Source: Solirubrobacterales bacterium
Lineage (GTDB): Bacteria; Actinomycetota; Thermoleophilia; Solirubrobacterales; 70-9
Direction of reading: 5' to 3'
Assembly: GCA_025936755.1 (NCBI GenBank)
Contig: JAICSS010000009.1
Coordinates: 27,183 to 91,182 of the forward strand
Length of the DNA stretch: 64,000 bases
Shown: piece by piece, positions 21,639 through 30,314 of the stretch
Numbering within the stretch: the stretch's first letter is position 1
Layout: each line of letters begins with the position of its first letter
Position numbers and translations under genes: made by a program
The notes under the pieces: generated by a model
The model's input: only the letters and a program-made list of their open reading frames with translations
Told to the model about the DNA's origin: nothing
Database searches by the model: none

Positions 21639-23764
21639 GCGGCTGACGGCTCCGTCTCGGAGATCCCCCAGCGTTCATGCAGCCGCCGCAGCGGCGCCGG
21701 GGCCCACCAGTTCCACTTGCCGAGCAGCTCCATCAGCGCGGGGACCAGCAGGGCGCGGATGACGCTGGCGTCGATCAGGACCGCCAGGGCCGTGCCGACG
21801 CCGTTCTCCTTGATGAAGATGATCTTCGAGGTGGCGAAGGCGGCCATCGCGACCGCGAAGAGCAGCGCCGCGGCGGTGACGATGCGGCCCGTCCGCTCCA
21901 GCCCGATCGCCACCGACTCCGAGTCCGAGGCGCCGTTGTCGCGCGCCTCCTTGATCCGCGAGAGCAGGAAGACCGCGTAGTCGGTGGAGAGGCCGAAGGC
22001 GACGGCGAAGAGCAGGATCGGCATCGTCTGCTCGATCGCCCCCGGGCTCGAGTAGTCGAGGAAGCCTTCCAGCCGGCCGTCCTGGAAGATCAGCACCAGC
22101 AGCCCGAAGACGGCGCTGAGGTTGAGGAAGTTCATCAGCAGCGACTTGACCGGCAGCACCACCGAGCCGGTCATCAGGAAGAGGATCACCAGCGTCGCCC
22201 CGATCACGATCGCCAGCGCGATCGGCATGTGACGCGCGAGGCTCGACTGGAAGTCGACGAAGTCGGCGCTGGCGCCGCTGACCCGGACCGTGACGCCGGC
22301 GGGGGTCGGGAGGTCGCGGATCGTCTTCACCGTCGTCTGGCTGGCCTCCGAGACGAACGGGTGGGCGGAGACGGCCTGAACGGCGGTGACGCCGTGCTCC
22401 AGCCGCTGCGGCGGCGCCACTTCGGCGACGCCGTCGACCCGGCGCACCGCCGCCGCGACCTCGGCCGCCGCCTTCGGGCCGCCGCCTTCGACGTCGAGCC
22501 AGATCGGCGTGTCGTGGAAGGGCGGGAACTGCTGCCTGACCGTGTCGTAGGCCTGGCGCGCGCTCGCCGACTCCGGCAGCACGGTCGGGTCTACGGTGTT
22601 GAACCTGATTCCGAAGAACGGCAGCCCGAGGAGGATCAGGAAGAGGGCGCTGAGAGTGGCCACCGGGACCGGCCGCCGCATCACGAAGCGCGAGAGCCGG
22701 TACCAGAAGCCGTGCTGGGCCGGCCGCGCATCGGCCTCGGCCCGCCGCTGCAGGAACTTCGGCGCGCCGGCGTTGACCCGGTTGCCGAGCAGGGTCAGCA
22801 CCGCGGGCAGCACGGTCAGCGAGATCAGCGCCGCGAACAGCGCCACCAGCGAGCCGCCGAGGCCCATCGAGTAGAGGAAGCGCTGCGGGAAGACGAGCAG
22901 CGCGGCGAGCGCCGCCGCCACCGTCAGCGAGGAGAAGAAGACGGTGCGCCCGGCGGTCGCCAGGACCCGGCGCATCGCCTCCAGCCCCGGCCCGCTCTTG
23001 GCGATCTCCTCGCGGTAGCGGGAGACGATGAAGAGGCTGTAGTCGATCGCCAGCCCCAGCCCGAGCGCGGTGGTCAGGTTGAGGGCGAAGATCGAGATCG
23101 AGCCGAATTCGCTGGCGATCCGCAGGATCAGGAAGGTGCCGACGATCGCCAGGCCGCCGATCATCAGCGGCAGCACCGAGGCGACGAGGCTGCGGAAGAA
23201 GAGCAGCGAGAGCAGGAAGAGCAGCGGGAAGGCGAGCATCTCGGCCTTTTTCAGGTCTTCCTCGACCTGCTTGTTGACCTGCTCCTGGGCGACCGCGGAG
23301 CCGCCGACGACGACCCCCGGCTCTTCGTCGAGCTGGTCGGCGACGTCGGCGCCGACTTCCTGCAGTTCCTTGTCTTCGGTCGCCTTCAGCGCCACCGCGA
23401 AGTAGGTGGAGTCGCCGTCGCGGGAGACGAAGACGGGGGAGTGGGTGCTGTAGTAACCGGTGACCGAAGCGACGTCGGGGCGTTCGCGGACCTCGCGTTC
23501 GAGCGCGACCACGCGCTGCCTGGTCGCCGCCTTCGCGACCGGGGCGTTTTCGACGACGGCGATCACCGCCGGCACCCGCAGCCCGGCGTCCTCGAGCCGT
23601 TCCTGCGCCTTCACCGTCTCCGTGCTGGGGTCGTCGGCCCCGTAGGGGTCGAGCCGGCTGGCGACCGAGCCGCCGACCGCTCCGGCGACCAGGAAGAAGG
23701 CGATCGCCAGCAGGCCCACCCGCTTGGCCCTGCCGTTCGCGAGCCGTGCCAGGGAGTCGAACAT
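21623..23764 (-). CDS. MMPL-family RND transporter
   Basis: 713 residues in two halves, each with one helix, a periplasmic domain, then five to six helices. The diagnostic ALGLGLAIDYSLFIVSRYREEI (first half) and AVAFGLSTDYAVFLLSRIKEARDNG (second half) carry the proton-relay Asp/Tyr pairs of MmpL proteins. I chose the ATG at 23764, with AAAGGAG seven bases upstream, giving MFDSLARLANGRAKRVG. The start overlaps the padR stop (TGATG), so it is translationally coupled to its probable repressor. Likely exports lipids, siderophores or drugs. Confidence 0.92.
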   Translation of the reverse strand: MFDSLARLANGRAKRVGLLAIAFFLVAGAVGGSVASRLDPYGADDPSTETVKAQERLEDAGLRVPAVIAVVENAPVAKAATRQRVVALEREVRERPDVASVTGYYSTHSPVFVSRDGDSTYFAVALKATEDKELQEVGADVADQLDEEPGVVVGGSAVAQEQVNKQVEEDLKKAEMLAFPLLFLLSLLFFRSLVASVLPLMIGGLAIVGTFLILRIASEFGSISIFALNLTTALGLGLAIDYSLFIVSRYREEIAKSGPGLEAMRRVLATAGRTVFFSSLTVAAALAALLVFPQRFLYSMGLGGSLVALFAALISLTVLPAVLTLLGNRVNAGAPKFLQRRAEADARPAQHGFWYRLSRFVMRRPVPVATLSALFLILLGLPFFGIRFNTVDPTVLPESASARQAYDTVRQQFPPFHDTPIWLDVEGGGPKAAAEVAAAVRRVDGVAEVAPPQRLEHGVTAVQAVSAHPFVSEASQTTVKTIRDLPTPAGVTVRVSGASADFVDFQSSLARHMPIALAIVIGATLVILFLMTGSVVLPVKSLLMNFLNLSAVFGLLVLIFQDGRLEGFLDYSSPGAIEQTMPILLFAVAFGLSTDYAVFLLSRIKEARDNGASDSESVAIGLERTGRIVTAAALLFAVAMAAFATSKIIFIKENGVGTALAVLIDASVIRALLVPALMELLGKWNWWAPAPLRRLHERWGISETEPSAAQAKA

Positions 23765-24312
23765 CACTTGCTCCTTTTCTCGGGAGCGGCATCGAGGAGC
23801 TGCGCCTCCATCCGCTCGCACCATTGGGCGAACCACTGCGTGAACTCGAGGCCGCCCCGCAGAACGATCATCGGGAACGGGTCCTCCAGCTCGCCTTTCA
23901 TCTGCTCGATCGCCCGCAGCCGCTCGTAGATCGCGAGCCGCTGCGCCTTCATCGAGCGCAGGATCTCCAGCCCCTCCTCACGGGGCAGGGCGTCGGCGAA
24001 GAACAGCTTCAGCAGCCCTTCGTCGCGCATCTCGAAGGTCTGCGGCGGCTGTCGCAGCCAGGCCCGCAGCTCCTCCTCGCCGTCGGCGGTGATCTCGTAC
24101 ACCGTCCGCTTGCGGCTCCCCGTGGGGACGTCGGAGCCGACGATCAGGCCCGCTTCCGTCAGCCGCTTCAGCTCGGGGTAGATCTGGCCGTAGCTGGCCG
24201 CCCAGAAGAACCGGGTCGAGTTGTCGACCAGCGCTTTGATCTCGTACCCCGAGCGCGGTTCGCCGCGGACGAACCCGAGGATCACGTAGGCGGTCGCGTT
24301 CAGCTGCTCCAT
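23764..24312 (-). CDS. PadR family transcriptional regulator
   Basis: 182 residues. The PadR winged helix occupies about residues 1-85: NATAYVILGFVRGEPRSGYEIKALVD, YGQIYPELKRLTEAGLIVG and the wing RKRTVYEITADGEEELRAWL. The C-terminal helical dimerisation region (Vir_C-type) contains LKLFFADALPREEGLEILRSMKAQRLAIYERLRAIE. It is co-transcribed with the MMPL exporter and probably represses it. A perfect ATATATCG-CTT-CGATATAT operator overlaps its -10 box. Confidence 0.9.
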   Translation of the reverse strand: MEQLNATAYVILGFVRGEPRSGYEIKALVDNSTRFFWAASYGQIYPELKRLTEAGLIVGSDVPTGSRKRTVYEITADGEEELRAWLRQPPQTFEMRDEGLLKLFFADALPREEGLEILRSMKAQRLAIYERLRAIEQMKGELEDPFPMIVLRGGLEFTQWFAQWCERMEAQLLDAAPEKRSK

Positions 24313-24323
24313 CTATCGCCACT

Positions 24324-24342
24324 ATATATCGCTTCGATATAT
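24324..24342. promoter_or_regulatory. Palindromic PadR operator
   Basis: Perfect ATATATCG-CTT-CGATATAT. It overlaps TATAGT (24321-24326 on minus), the -10 box eight bases before the padR start, so PadR would block its own operon. It may also affect the divergent gene at 24417. Confidence 0.75.
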
Positions 24343-24416
24343 CTGCAAGTGTGGTCTTCATCACTTATGGTCAGCGGTCCGCGTTCGAACAGCAACCAGC
24401 GAGGAGGGAGTCCGAG

Positions 24417-24653
24417 ATGTCGCTTGACCAGAGCAAGGTCGGCCGGGTCGTGGCCGAACAGATGGAGGCGATCGAGAACGACTACGGAGAGGACTGCGAA
24501 ATCGGCGATGTCTGCACGATCGTCGAGGTGGTCGGGCCGCACGGCTCGCACGTGCGGGTGCGGAGCAGCGACATGCGTCCCCACAGCGGGCTCGGGCTGA
24601 TCCGGATGGCCGAACAGGCGATGCTCGGCAACCTCGGGGGCGCGGCCGAGTAG
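24417..24653 (+). CDS. Conserved small hypothetical protein
   Basis: 78 residues from an ATG with GGAGGGAG ten bases upstream. The N-terminal half is helical (MSLDQSKVGRVVAEQMEAIE) and the C-terminal half is beta-rich (IGDVCTIVEVVGPHGSHVRVRSSD), ending with a helix (GLIRMAEQAMLGNLG). I recognise no family. It is soluble and acidic. It is divergent from padR and shares the operator region, but a regulatory link is only positional. Confidence 0.65.
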   Translation: MSLDQSKVGRVVAEQMEAIENDYGEDCEIGDVCTIVEVVGPHGSHVRVRSSDMRPHSGLGLIRMAEQAMLGNLGGAAE

Positions 24654-24668
24654 CGAGGCTTTGCCGAC

Positions 24669-24674
24669 TATCCT
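24669..24674 (+). promoter_or_regulatory. TATCCT -10-like box, leaderless lysC
   Basis: Nine bases before the lysC ATG; no Shine-Dalgarno sequence. Confidence 0.4.
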
Positions 24675-24683
24675 CAGACCTCG

Positions 24684-25973
24684 ATGACTGGGGATGGTTC
24701 CGACATCGTCGTGATGAAGTTCGGCGGCACCTCCGTCGCCGGCGCCGAGCAGATCAAGCGCGCCGCGGGGCGAATCGTCGCCGCCCGCGAGGCGGGCAAC
24801 AGGGTGGTCGCCGTGCTCTCGGCCCGGGGCAAGACGACCGACGAACTGGTCGAGCAGGCGCACGAGATCTCCGAGCGCCCGGTCGCCCGCGAGATGGACA
24901 TGCTGCTCTCGACCGGGGAGCGGATCTCCTGCGCCCTCTGCGCGATGGCGATCCACGACATGGGCCACCAGGCGATCTCGCTGACCGGCTCCCAGGCCGG
25001 GATCGTCACCGACTCCTCCCACACCAAGGCGCGGATCATCGACGTCCGCGCCGACCGCATCTCCGAGGCGCTGCAGCAGGACCGGATCGTCCTCGTCGCC
25101 GGCTTCCAGGGCGTCTCCACCGACAGCCGCGACGTCACCACGCTGGGCCGCGGCGGCTCCGACACCACCGCGGTGGCGCTGGCGGCGGCGCTCCGGGCCA
25201 GCGTCTGCGAGATCTACACCGACGTCTCGGGCGTCTACAGCGCCGACCCGCGGATCGTCCCCGACGCCCACAAGCTCGACCGCGTCTCCTTCGAGGAGAT
25301 GCTCGAGATGTCGGCCTCCGGCGCCGGGGTCCTGCAGCTGCGCTCGGTCGAGTACGCGCGGAACCACGGGGTGAGGATCCACTGCCGCAGCAGCTTCGAG
25401 GACGGTCCCGGTACCCTCGTCGTCTCAGAGGAAGAGACCATGGAGAACCCTTTCGTAACCGCAGTCACGCATTCCGACTCCGAGGCGCGGGTCACCCTCT
25501 CGGGCCTGCGCGACGAGCCCGGCGTCGCCGGCCGCGTCTTCGGCGCCCTCGCCGACGCCAACGTCAACGTCGACGTGATCATCCAGAACGAGCCGGTGGG
25601 CGACGACGAGCTCGCCGACCTCTCCTTCACCGTCGACCGCTCCGACCTGACGACGGCGAAGGACACGATCGCCGCCCTCGGCGACGTCTCGCTCCAGGTC
25701 CTGACCGACGAGCAGATCGGCAAGGTCTCGATCGTCGGCGCCGGCATGCGCTCGCACCCGGGCGTCGCCGCCAAGGTCTTCCAGGTCCTCGGCGAGGAGC
25801 GGATCAACATCGAGATGATCTCCACCTCGCCGATCAAGATCTCGTGCGTCATCGCCGCCGACCGCGTCGCCGACGCGGTCAACGTCCTCCACAAGACCTT
25901 CGAGCTGGGCGAGGACGCCGTCCAGCCCGAGGACCCGACCGGCCCCGGCCACCGGCCGACGGTCGCCGGCTGA
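24684..25973 (+). CDS. lysC: Aspartate kinase
   Basis: 429 residues. The kinase domain starts [21 protein letters not shown] and contains [35 protein letters not shown] and the [17 protein letters not shown] loop. Two ACT domains follow (about 265-400; [16 protein letters not shown] and [19 protein letters not shown]) for lysine/threonine feedback. It catalyses the first step of the aspartate family pathway. An in-frame ATG at 25440, preceded by AGAGGAAG, begins at the first ACT domain and matches the internal start that yields the beta subunit in alpha2beta2 enzymes. asd follows 16 bp downstream. Confidence 0.95.
   Translation: MTGDGSDIVVMKFGGTSVAGAEQIKRAAGRIVAAREAGNRVVAVLSARGKTTDELVEQAHEISERPVAREMDMLLSTGERISCALCAMAIHDMGHQAISLTGSQAGIVTDSSHTKARIIDVRADRISEALQQDRIVLVAGFQGVSTDSRDVTTLGRGGSDTTAVALAAALRASVCEIYTDVSGVYSADPRIVPDAHKLDRVSFEEMLEMSASGAGVLQLRSVEYARNHGVRIHCRSSFEDGPGTLVVSEEETMENPFVTAVTHSDSEARVTLSGLRDEPGVAGRVFGALADANVNVDVIIQNEPVGDDELADLSFTVDRSDLTTAKDTIAALGDVSLQVLTDEQIGKVSIVGAGMRSHPGVAAKVFQVLGEERINIEMISTSPIKISCVIAADRVADAVNVLHKTFELGEDAVQPEDPTGPGHRPTVAG
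25440..25973 (+). other. Probable internal translation product: aspartate kinase beta subunit
   Basis: ATG 25440 with an upstream AGAGGAAG gives a 177-residue protein of the two ACT domains only. Actinobacterial and Bacillus lysC genes are known to make such a subunit from an internal start. Confidence 0.55.
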
Positions 25974-25989
25974 AGCGGCCGCCCAAACC

Positions 25990-27027
25990 ATGGCCGGCGA
26001 CGGATACAGGGTCGGAGTGCTGGGCGCGACGGGGCTCGTCGGCTCGACGATCCTCGAGCTGCTGGCCGAGCGCGACTTCCCGCTCGCCGAGCTGCGACCG
26101 CTGGCCTCCGAGCGCTCGGCCGGCAAGCAGATCGAGTGGGGGAGCAAGTCGCTGACGGTGCAGGAGGTGAGCGAGGACTCGATCCAGGGGCTGGACCTCG
26201 TCCTCTCCTCGGCCGGCGGCTCGGTCAGCGCCGAGTGGACGCCGAAGATCGTCGCGGCGGGGGCGACCGTGGTCGACAACACCAGCTACTGGCGCATGCA
26301 CGACGACGTCCCCCTCGTCGTCTCCGAGGTCAACCCCGACGCCCTCGAGGGCCACGAGGGGATCGTCGCCAACCCGAACTGCTCGACGATGCAGATGGTC
26401 GTCGCCCTGAAACCGCTCTACGACGCCGCCGGGATCGAGCGCCTGGTGATCTCCACCTACCAGGCGGTCTCCGGAACCGGTAAGGCGGCGATCGACGCCC
26501 TGCGCGCGGAGGCGCGGGCGGCGGTCGGCGGCTCCGACGTCCCCAAGCCGGAGATCTACCCGCACCAGATCGCCTTCAACGTGCTCGCGCAGGCGGGCAG
26601 CTTCGCCGACGGCGACGACCACACCGACGAGGAGCGCAAGCTGATCAACGAGACCCGCAAGATCCTCGGCGACCCGGAGATCAGGGTCAGCGCCACCTGC
26701 GTGCGGGTCCCGGTCGTGACTGGGCACTCGGAGGCGGTCAACGTCGAAACGCGGGAGCCGCTCGAGCCCGAGCAGGCTCGCGAGCTGCTGGCCGCGGCGC
26801 CCGGCGTCACCGTCGTCGACGATCCCGGCGCCGGGCGCTACCCGATGGCGCTCGAGGCCGCCGGCAAGGACGACGTCTTCGTCGGCCGCATCCGCCGCGA
26901 CGCGGGCAACGAGCGGGCGCTGGACCTGTGGGTCGTCTCCGACAACCTGCGCAAGGGCGCCGCCACCAACGCCGTCCAACTGGCGGAGCTGCTGGCCGGC
27001 CGCGGGCTCCTGGGCAACCAGGGCTAG
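25990..27027 (+). CDS. asd: Aspartate-semialdehyde dehydrogenase
   Basis: 345 residues. The NADP-binding start is VGVLGATGLVGSTILELL, followed by SSAGGSVSAEW and VVDNTSYWRMHDDVPLVVSEVN. The catalytic cysteine is in IVANPNCSTMQMV, and STYQAVSGTGKAAIDAL and RVPVVTGHSEAVNVET (substrate-binding) are also present. It reduces aspartyl phosphate to the semialdehyde, the branch point to lysine, threonine and methionine. It is in an operon with lysC; the antiporter gene begins two bases after its stop. Confidence 0.95.
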   Translation: MAGDGYRVGVLGATGLVGSTILELLAERDFPLAELRPLASERSAGKQIEWGSKSLTVQEVSEDSIQGLDLVLSSAGGSVSAEWTPKIVAAGATVVDNTSYWRMHDDVPLVVSEVNPDALEGHEGIVANPNCSTMQMVVALKPLYDAAGIERLVISTYQAVSGTGKAAIDALRAEARAAVGGSDVPKPEIYPHQIAFNVLAQAGSFADGDDHTDEERKLINETRKILGDPEIRVSATCVRVPVVTGHSEAVNVETREPLEPEQARELLAAAPGVTVVDDPGAGRYPMALEAAGKDDVFVGRIRRDAGNERALDLWVVSDNLRKGAATNAVQLAELLAGRGLLGNQG

Positions 27028-27028
27028 C

Positions 27029-28225
27029 GTGGGCCTCACCTTCGCCGAGGCCCTGCTGCTGTTCGGGGGGCTCCTCGCCGTCGTCGCCGCGCTCTCGGGG
27101 GTGATCAAGGGGACGGTCCTCTCCGCCTCGGTCCTCTCTGTCCTCCTCGGCTTCGCGCTCGCCCTCGCCGGGGTCGTCGACGTCAAGGCCACCGAGGAGG
27201 GGGTCGTCGAGCTGGTCGAGCTGGCGCTGATCCTCACCCTCTTCTCCGACGGGATGTTCGTCGAGCGGGAGCTGCTGCGCAGCCACTGGGGGCCGACGGC
27301 CAGGGCGCTGATCATCGCGATGCCGATCACGATGGGGATGCTCGCCCTGGCGGCGAAGCTGCTCTTCCCCGACCTCGGCTGGGCCGAGGCGTTCCTGCTG
27401 GCGGCGGTGCTCTCGCCGACCGACCCGGTCGTCACCTCCGCCGTCGTCACCTCGCGCCTGGTCCCGAGCAAGGTCCGCCACACGCTCAACCTCGAGTCCG
27501 GCCTCAACGACGGGCTGGCGCTGCCGTTCGTCCTCTTCTTCCTCGTGCTGGCATCTCCGGGCGGCGACGCCGGCGCCGAAGCGCTGAAGCTGGTCGGCGA
27601 GGCCGCGGTCGGAGCGGCGATCGGGGTCGCGCTCGGGGTCGCGGCGGGACGGTTGCACCACGTCCTTCCCAGCGGCGGCATCACCCCCCGCTACGAGGGG
27701 ATCTATGCCGTCGGTTTCGCCCTCTTCGCTTTCGGCCTCGCCGAAGTGACGATCGGCAACGGCCTCATCGCCGCCTTCGTCTGCGGGATCGCGATGGGCG
27801 TGAGCGAGCGCGAAGTGCCGCAGGGGTTCGAGGAGTTCGCCGAGAACGCCAGCGCCATCCTCCAGATCCTGACCTTCTTCGTCTTCGGCGCCCTGATCTA
27901 CGCCACCGGCTTCCACTACGACGTGCCGCCGCTCGTCCTCTTCGTCCTCTTCGCCCTGCTCGTCGCCCGCCCGGTGGCGGTGATGATCTCCTTCCTGCGG
28001 ACCGGGATCCCGCAGTCGGAGAAGCTGTTCATGGCCTGGTTCGGCCCCAAGGGGGTGGCCTCGATGCTGTTCGCCCTCTTCGTCTTCAAATCCGACGTCG
28101 GCGGCAAGGACCTGATCTTCGACGTCGCCGCGATCGCGATCATCGCCTCGATCGTCGCCCACGGCCTCACCGACACCGTCGGCGCGAGGTGGCTCGCCCG
28201 CCGGGTGGGGCTTAACGGCGGATAG
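27029..28225 (+). CDS. Na+/H+ antiporter, CPA1/NhaP family
   Basis: 398 residues with about 12 helices. CPA1 motifs are clear: LILTLFSDGMFVERELLRSHW, LLAAVLSPTDPVVTSAVVTS (ion-site Asp in SPTDPVV), and LNLESGLNDGLALPFVLF (ND motif). FGPKGVASMLFALF near the end corresponds to the G-x-R/K-G-V helix. It extrudes Na+ or K+ in exchange for protons. The GTG start lies two bases after asd, so it is probably read through from lysC-asd. It ends stop-to-stop with the convergent CCG gene. Confidence 0.9.
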   Translation: MGLTFAEALLLFGGLLAVVAALSGVIKGTVLSASVLSVLLGFALALAGVVDVKATEEGVVELVELALILTLFSDGMFVERELLRSHWGPTARALIIAMPITMGMLALAAKLLFPDLGWAEAFLLAAVLSPTDPVVTSAVVTSRLVPSKVRHTLNLESGLNDGLALPFVLFFLVLASPGGDAGAEALKLVGEAAVGAAIGVALGVAAGRLHHVLPSGGITPRYEGIYAVGFALFAFGLAEVTIGNGLIAAFVCGIAMGVSEREVPQGFEEFAENASAILQILTFFVFGALIYATGFHYDVPPLVLFVLFALLVARPVAVMISFLRTGIPQSEKLFMAWFGPKGVASMLFALFVFKSDVGGKDLIFDVAAIAIIASIVAHGLTDTVGARWLARRVGLNGG

Positions 28226-29137
28226 CTAGGCCGGGGCGCCGGCGGTGAGCCGCTCTTCGACCCAGCGGGTGGAGGCGATGTGCTTGCCCATCCCCAGGTC
28301 CTTCGGCTCGGCGCCGAGGGCGAGGCCGACCAGCTGCGGCAGGTGGAGGACGGCGAGGCCGAGGTCGCGGTTGACGACCTTGGCCGCCTCCGGCTGCTGC
28401 ATGTCCAGGTTCAGGTGGCAGAGCGGGCAGGGGGTGACGAGGCAGTCGGCGCCGGCGTCGATCGCGTCGCCGACGTGGGTGCCGGCCTGGCGCAGCGAGG
28501 TGTCGCGGTTCATCGTCACCACCGGAAAGCCGCAGCACTTGCGCGCCCCGTCGTACTCGACGACCGTTCCGCCGAGCGCCTCGATCACCTGCTCGAGGTA
28601 GACGTCGCGGTCGGGGAACTCGCCGTAGCCGAGCCGTTCCTTCGGCCGCACGATGTAGCAGCCGTAGAAGGGCCCGACGCGGAGGCCGCTGAGGGGGCGG
28701 ACGACCTGCTCCTTGAGACGATCGAGCCCATAGTCCTCGACCAGCAGCCAGAGGAAGTTTTTGTTGGTGAACCCGTCCTTGCCCTTCTCGTAGGCGAGGC
28801 CTTGGCCGGAGAGGGTTTCGTTGATGTGGGCGCGGTAGGCGGAGTCGGCGTCCAGCCGCTGCTGGCACTCGGACTGGGCGCCCTGGCAGGTCGAGCAGAT
28901 GTTCATCATCGCCAGGCCGGTCTGCTGGGCCAGCGCGAAGGTCCGCGCGTTCAGGGTGTCGGCAAGCTCCTGGTTGTGCTCGGCGATGACGCCGGCGCCG
29001 CAGCAGTTCGCGCGGTCGAGTTCGACCAGCTCCCAGCCGAGCTTCTCGGCGACGATCGCCATCGAACCGTGCAGCTCGGGGGTGAAGCCACGCGAGACGC
29101 AGCCGGGCCAGTAGGCGACTTTGATGTTCTCAGTCAT
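28226..29137 (-). CDS. CCG-domain (HdrB/SdhE-type) subunit of succinate dehydrogenase
   Basis: 303 residues with two cysteine-rich CCG domains: C13, C45-C46-G, C81xxC84; and C160, C201-C202-G, C237xxC240. This is the HdrB layout that binds a non-cubane [4Fe-4S] cluster. In archaeal-type SDHs such a subunit (SdhE) replaces the cytochrome b anchor. It overlaps sdhB by 8 bp and is third in the sdhA-sdhB-CCG operon, so the same role is likely here. No sdhC or sdhD gene is nearby. Electron acceptor (menaquinone or another carrier) is not determined. Confidence 0.85.
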   Translation of the reverse strand: MTENIKVAYWPGCVSRGFTPELHGSMAIVAEKLGWELVELDRANCCGAGVIAEHNQELADTLNARTFALAQQTGLAMMNICSTCQGAQSECQQRLDADSAYRAHINETLSGQGLAYEKGKDGFTNKNFLWLLVEDYGLDRLKEQVVRPLSGLRVGPFYGCYIVRPKERLGYGEFPDRDVYLEQVIEALGGTVVEYDGARKCCGFPVVTMNRDTSLRQAGTHVGDAIDAGADCLVTPCPLCHLNLDMQQPEAAKVVNRDLGLAVLHLPQLVGLALGAEPKDLGMGKHIASTRWVEERLTAGAPA

Positions 29138-30314
29138 TGGTGACCTCCTCGGCCGCAGCGCCGTCGGGCTGGGCGTCGTCGCCCTCCTCGCCCCGGATGT
29201 ACAGGTTCAGTTCCTCGCTGTGCTCCTCGGCGTGCGCGTAGATCGACTTGACGTCTCCCATTGCCTCTTTGGGGAGGCCATGGTGCAGGCCGGGGATCGC
29301 CTGGCGCAGCTTGACCTTGCGTTTGCGGAGGGGCCGCAGGATGGTCGGCAGGGACTTGATCGTTTCGGTCAAACCGCGCTTGCTCGGTTTCAGCTTGCCT
29401 TTGATGCCCGGCGCATAGGACTCCTGGACCAGCAGCGCCTCGTCCAGCAGGCCCTTCTTCTCGATCACCTTGACGAAGGCGATCTCGTGGTCGTGGCCGG
29501 CGTTGGGGTCTTCGATCCCCTCTTCGCCCGCCTTGCGGCGCAGGCGCATGATCTGGTCCATCGGCGCCACGCCCTTGGGGCAGGCGTCGATGCAGCTGAA
29601 GCAGTGGGTGCAGTCGTAGATTCCGTGCGGGTCGTCGGCGAGGTCATGGAGGCGCTCATGGGTCTCGGCGTCGCGCGGGTCGCCGACGAAGCGGTAGGCC
29701 TTGGCCAGCGCCGCCGGGCCGATGAAGCCGGGGTCGGCTTCCATCGAGAGGCAGGAGGAGACGCAGGCGCCGCACTGGATGCAGGCCATCGACTGGGTGA
29801 TGTCGATCATCGACTCCGGCTCGACGACGTACTCGCGCTCGGGCGGCTCGCCGTGGGGCAGCAGCCACGGAGTGACGCGGCGGATCTTGGTCCAGTGCGT
29901 CGACTCCATGTCGGTGATCAGGTCCTTGATCACGGGCATGTTCCCCATCGGTTCGATCACGATCGGGTTGCCGGCGCTGCCGAGGTCGGAGCCTTCGCCG
30001 CGGATCGGGCTGTCGGCGACGGCGGCCGAGACGCCGGCGGCGCCGACCATCTTGTCGGCCTGCTCCTGCGCCTCGCCGATCTGGGTCTTGCAGCCGAGGG
30101 TCGACTGGCCGTTGACCTTCATCCCGCAGGAGCCGCAGATCGCGGCCCGGCAGGAGCAGCGGACGGCGAGCGAGCCGTCGTCGCGGTCCTTCGCCTGCAG
30201 CAGCCCGTCGAGGACCGAGAGCGAGGGGTCGAGGTCGACGTTGAATTCCTCCCAGTAGGGGCCCTCGCCGCTCTCGGGCTGGAACCGCCGGACTTTGATC
30301 GTGTAATCGGCCAT
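29130..30314 (-). CDS. sdhB: Succinate dehydrogenase iron-sulfur subunit (extended)
   Basis: 394 residues, much longer than the usual about 240. An N-terminal plant-type [2Fe-2S] domain has C53, C55, C60, C63 and C75. Two clusters follow: C178xxC181xxC184xxxC188 and C235xxC238xxC241xxxC245; all three Cys groups look like [4Fe-4S]-type spacing in the second domain rather than the mixed 3Fe-4S set. A C-terminal extension of about 130 residues has basic and acidic parts. It passes electrons from SdhA to the CCG subunit. The start overlaps the sdhA stop (TAATG). Confidence 0.9.
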   Translation of the reverse strand: MADYTIKVRRFQPESGEGPYWEEFNVDLDPSLSVLDGLLQAKDRDDGSLAVRCSCRAAICGSCGMKVNGQSTLGCKTQIGEAQEQADKMVGAAGVSAAVADSPIRGEGSDLGSAGNPIVIEPMGNMPVIKDLITDMESTHWTKIRRVTPWLLPHGEPPEREYVVEPESMIDITQSMACIQCGACVSSCLSMEADPGFIGPAALAKAYRFVGDPRDAETHERLHDLADDPHGIYDCTHCFSCIDACPKGVAPMDQIMRLRRKAGEEGIEDPNAGHDHEIAFVKVIEKKGLLDEALLVQESYAPGIKGKLKPSKRGLTETIKSLPTILRPLRKRKVKLRQAIPGLHHGLPKEAMGDVKSIYAHAEEHSEELNLYIRGEEGDDAQPDGAAAEEVTND

